DNA from: Varanus komodoensis
Lineage: Eukaryota > Chordata > Lepidosauria > Squamata > Varanidae
Reading direction: 5' to 3'
DNA: 64,000 nucleotides
Assembly (NCBI RefSeq): GCF_004798865.1
Contig: NW_025335761.1
Coordinates: 15,180,417-15,244,416, forward strand
Shown: positions 60,440 to 64,000 of the stretch, piece after piece
Layout of the letters: each line of letters begins with the position of its first letter
Numbering within the stretch: the stretch's first letter is position 1
The notes under the pieces: model-generated
What the model saw: only the letters and a program-made list of their open reading frames with translations
Databases searched by the model: none
Told to the model about the DNA's origin: nothing
Made by a program: the position numbers and the translations under genes

Positions 60440-61793
60440 AAAACACAGTTTATTGTATTTGTAAACAATTCTTTTAAACCCCATTTTGTACAATGTGGTG
60501 GGGAGCAGGTTCAGTATGGTATCTTCCAATGCCTAGGGCTGAAGATAATAGGATAGCTGAGAAAGTTAGATAAGATTTTTAAAATCAAGGCTGCAGTTCT
60601 ATGCACACTTGCCTAGGAAAAAGCCTCAGTGAATGCAGTGGGGTTTATTTTTGAATAAACTTGCATGAGAACAGGGTGTAAGTCAACTAAGACAGCACAA
60701 TTAATTATTAACTATACTTTTGCTGGAAAAAATAAAAGTGGTAATTTCCAGAGGTTATTTTATTGTAACATATTTGGTCCAAGAGGGTATTTTGTTATGG
60801 CCAGTTTATCTTCATGTGAAACAGTAAGACCAACACAGTAAACATCAATACAATTCAAAGAAAGAGGGTAGGGGGTGGAGGAAAGTACTTTGGTGTCTTG
60901 TGTTTAAGAAAACTGATAAAAACATGGACATCAAAATAATATACAAAACCCCCCAAAGTATTAATTGTATTTTGAAAAGTGCTGGAAAATCTTTATGGTA
61001 ATAGCGAAATAGAATTACACAACTAGACAAAGGAATGACGGCTAGGTTGGTTATCACAAGAATCTTTTTAATATCATCTGTGACAAGCAATATCCAAGAT
61101 GCCAACTCTCAAGCGCCGTTATTTGGAAACCAAACAACTTTCAGCAACAACACATAGTAGACATATTGTAATTTTAATTAAATATGAAAACATGAGCCGT
61201 GTATATTATTTTTCCCTAAAAAAACACAGCAATTTCAAAAAAGTTTTATTGTAAAATATTTTCATGAAATGAGTGAACCAGCAATACATGCTCTCGCATG
61301 CCTCCCCCTCTAAAAATAAATGCAATAAAGAAATAGAGACAAGATGAAAAAGTTGACTTGTGATAGAGGAAGTAGGACTGAACTTCAGTATATATGGATG
61401 GGATGCAACATCGAACCCCATTTCCTATGTCTGACCAACAAGAATAAGGAAAAAAAATGCTGCACGCTTTTCGTGTAATACTTTTAAAAATTTTCTATTT
61501 AGGCTTCAATCTTGGAGAAAAATACTTTTTTTCTATAATAAAATACATTTGCTTAAATGTAGCTCCCCCCACCCCAGAAAATAATTTTATAAACCATCAT
61601 TTTTCAGGGGTAAGAGAGACTGTTTCATTCCAACATCCTTCCCTTTGCCTCCCTCCCCCCACATGGAATCTGTTCTCTGAAGTGGCACAGAAAGGGGGTG
61701 GGGGAGGCAGATCAGAGCCCGCTTTGCAGACAGACAGAAAAGTGCACCAGGATGAAAGAGGGTAAGGGTGTGTGGTGGATAGACAGGTGATAG
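60440..61793 (-). other. ACTN1: 3' UTR of ACTN1 (inferred extent)
   Basis: AT-rich, repeat-free sequence follows the ACTN1 stop codon. AATAAA signals on the minus strand are at 61245-61250, 60758-60763 and 60449-60454. A UTR of about 1.0-1.3 kb, close to what I recall for vertebrate ACTN1, would use one of the latter two. Confidence 0.55.
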
Positions 61794-62688
<895 letters not shown>

Positions 62689-62689
62689 T

Positions 62690-63085
62690 TATTTATTTAT
62701 TTAGTTAGTTAGTTAGTTAGTTAGTAAACTTATATTCCGCCCCATTCGCCAAAGCCTCGGGGTGGCTTACAACCATAAATAAATATCATCAATACAATTA
62801 AATATAAAATTGGAGAAATCCTGGCCAAAGTTATTAAAATCAATAAATAATATTAACAATTAAAATAAAGTTTAAATAAAAAGGTCTTGGCCTGGCGCCG
62901 AAAAGCAAATAACGACAGTGCCAGGCAGACCTCTCTGGGGAGTGCATTCCACAGGTGGGGCGCCACCACAAAGAAGGCCCTCCTCCGGGTACTCACCCTC
63001 CTAATGTCCTTCACGGAGGGCTCCGGAGAAGGTCCCCTGCCACCAGTCTCAAGGGGTGGGAGGGCACGTATGGACATAAGCACTG
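62690..63085 (-). mobile_element. L2-like LINE 3' end, antisense, in an ACTN1 intron
   Basis: The minus-strand frame 63104-62853 reads VKDIRRVSTRRRAFFVVAPH, then [20 protein letters not shown] and QAKTFLFKLYF, intact over the whole L2-like C-terminus. The 3' UTR (CCACCCCGAGGCTTTGGCGA, GGGGCGG) ends in a TAAC/TAAA tetranucleotide tail at 62690-62726. It is one of the youngest L2-like copies here. Confidence 0.85.
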
Positions 63086-63185
63086 CTTTAGGTTTTAGTT
63101 GCATCTATTTACCAACAGTGCAGTATAGTCAACTATATCGACCAATGAAGAACTTAAAATGTTCATATAGTGCATCGAAATGTTG

Positions 63186-63985
63186 AGAGTGCTTCACGTG
63201 CATTATCTAGTTCCATCCTTACAAGAGCTAAACTAAGTCAGGATTGTTATTCCCATATTGCAGAAAGGGCAACTGACACTGAAAAAAGTGTGACTTGCCA
63301 AAGACTACCTAGTGGGCAGATTCATACACTGTGCTAGCCCATCCTGGCAATAAGCCTCAGCTAGTTAACTGCTTTGAGAGCAAGCCACAGTGCAGACAGC
63401 AGACGCAGGTAGCTCAACTTCTCCCTGTTCTTCAGTCTTCCAGCCGTGTTTCCCTGATAAAAAGCACCCATTGTCCTTTCAAAACACCTTTTTGACAGGC
63501 AATGGGTGTTCTGACTGGGCAATGGGTTCCTGAAAAGAGGGTGAGAGGTACTCTTCCAAGCAGCTGGAGTCCCAGAAAAGAAGAGCCACTATGCATCACC
63601 TTGAGTCTTTCAGGGCAAAACAGAAAATTATGAGGCTTTTCCTGTGAAAGAGTATAAACCCCACCATCCTCCTCTTGTAAGTAAGCATCACTTGTACCTT
63701 TGCTTTCTCTAGACACCTCACCTTCTGACAAGTGTCAGGGCAAAGTAAACATGGAAAAAAACAATTTGGCTCATCTCTGGGCCAATGCTTGGGACAACAC
63801 AGCAATCTACCATAGGCAAAACAAAGCCTAGAATAAATAATCATGGTTAAACTGGGCTGAGTTTGGACAAAATAACAACCAGCTGTGGCTACTTACCCAA
63901 ACCAACTCAAAGAGTGTACAGTAGAGGCAAAATTCAAACCAGGGCTTTCTCAATTCAACACTTAGACTCTTCACCACTGTGCTGC
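63186..63985 (-). mobile_element. MIR-like (CORE-type) SINE, antisense, apparently split by an insertion
   Basis: 63186-63325 matches the 3' half of an antisense MIR-like SINE (AGTGCTTCACGTGCATTATC; TTGTTATTCCCATATTGCAG; AGTGTGACTTGCC). 63915-63985 matches the tRNA-like head (AAATTCAAACCAGGGCTTTC; CTCTTCACCACTGTGCTGCA). The about 590 bases between them (63326-63914) would be an insertion with no coding content that I recognise. Confidence 0.5.
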
Positions 63986-64000
63986 ATCAGCTCTCATGAA

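Overview
The window is vertebrate nuclear DNA, most likely from a squamate reptile (lizard or snake). The evidence is the repeat set: Sauria-type tRNA SINEs with BovB-like tails, BovB (RTE) LINE 3' ends, CR1/L3 and L2-like LINEs, hAT-like fold-back repeats, and spliced host genes with large introns. The species cannot be named from the sequence.

Layout. From 1 to about 32.5 kb I find no host protein-coding gene. This part is a graveyard of LINE, SINE and DNA-transposon copies: CR1 at 1-1738, 12.1-13.3 kb and 16.9-19.2 kb, and L2-like pieces at 3.9, 6.0, 10.3, 25.5-27.8 and 31-32.4 kb. It also holds one unusual relic at 11.1-11.7 kb of a protein family I associate with invertebrate mobile elements. 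From about 32.5 to 54.4 kb lies a complete minus-strand SR-protein gene of the SRSF5 type. It has seven coding exons encoding 265 residues, a non-coding first exon in a CpG island near 54.3 kb, and a 3' UTR ending near 32.5 kb. One of its introns holds a nearly full-length L2-like LINE in the opposite orientation (35.5-38.9 kb). Another intron carries a 94-nt sequence that looks like a poison exon (40578-40671). From about 60.4 to 62.0 kb is the last coding exon and 3' UTR of alpha-actinin-1 (ACTN1), also on the minus strand; the rest of that gene lies beyond the right edge.

The two host genes are unrelated in function: a nuclear splicing regulator and a cytoskeletal actin cross-linker. In human, ACTN1 and SRSF5 are both in 14q24 but, as I recall, several genes apart. 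An SRSF5-like gene directly downstream of ACTN1 therefore raises the question of a paralogue separate from mammalian SRSF5. The points most worth a second look are the poison-exon candidate, the identity of the SRSF5-like gene, the relic at 11.1 kb, the nested LINE structures and the two near-identical BovB tails.
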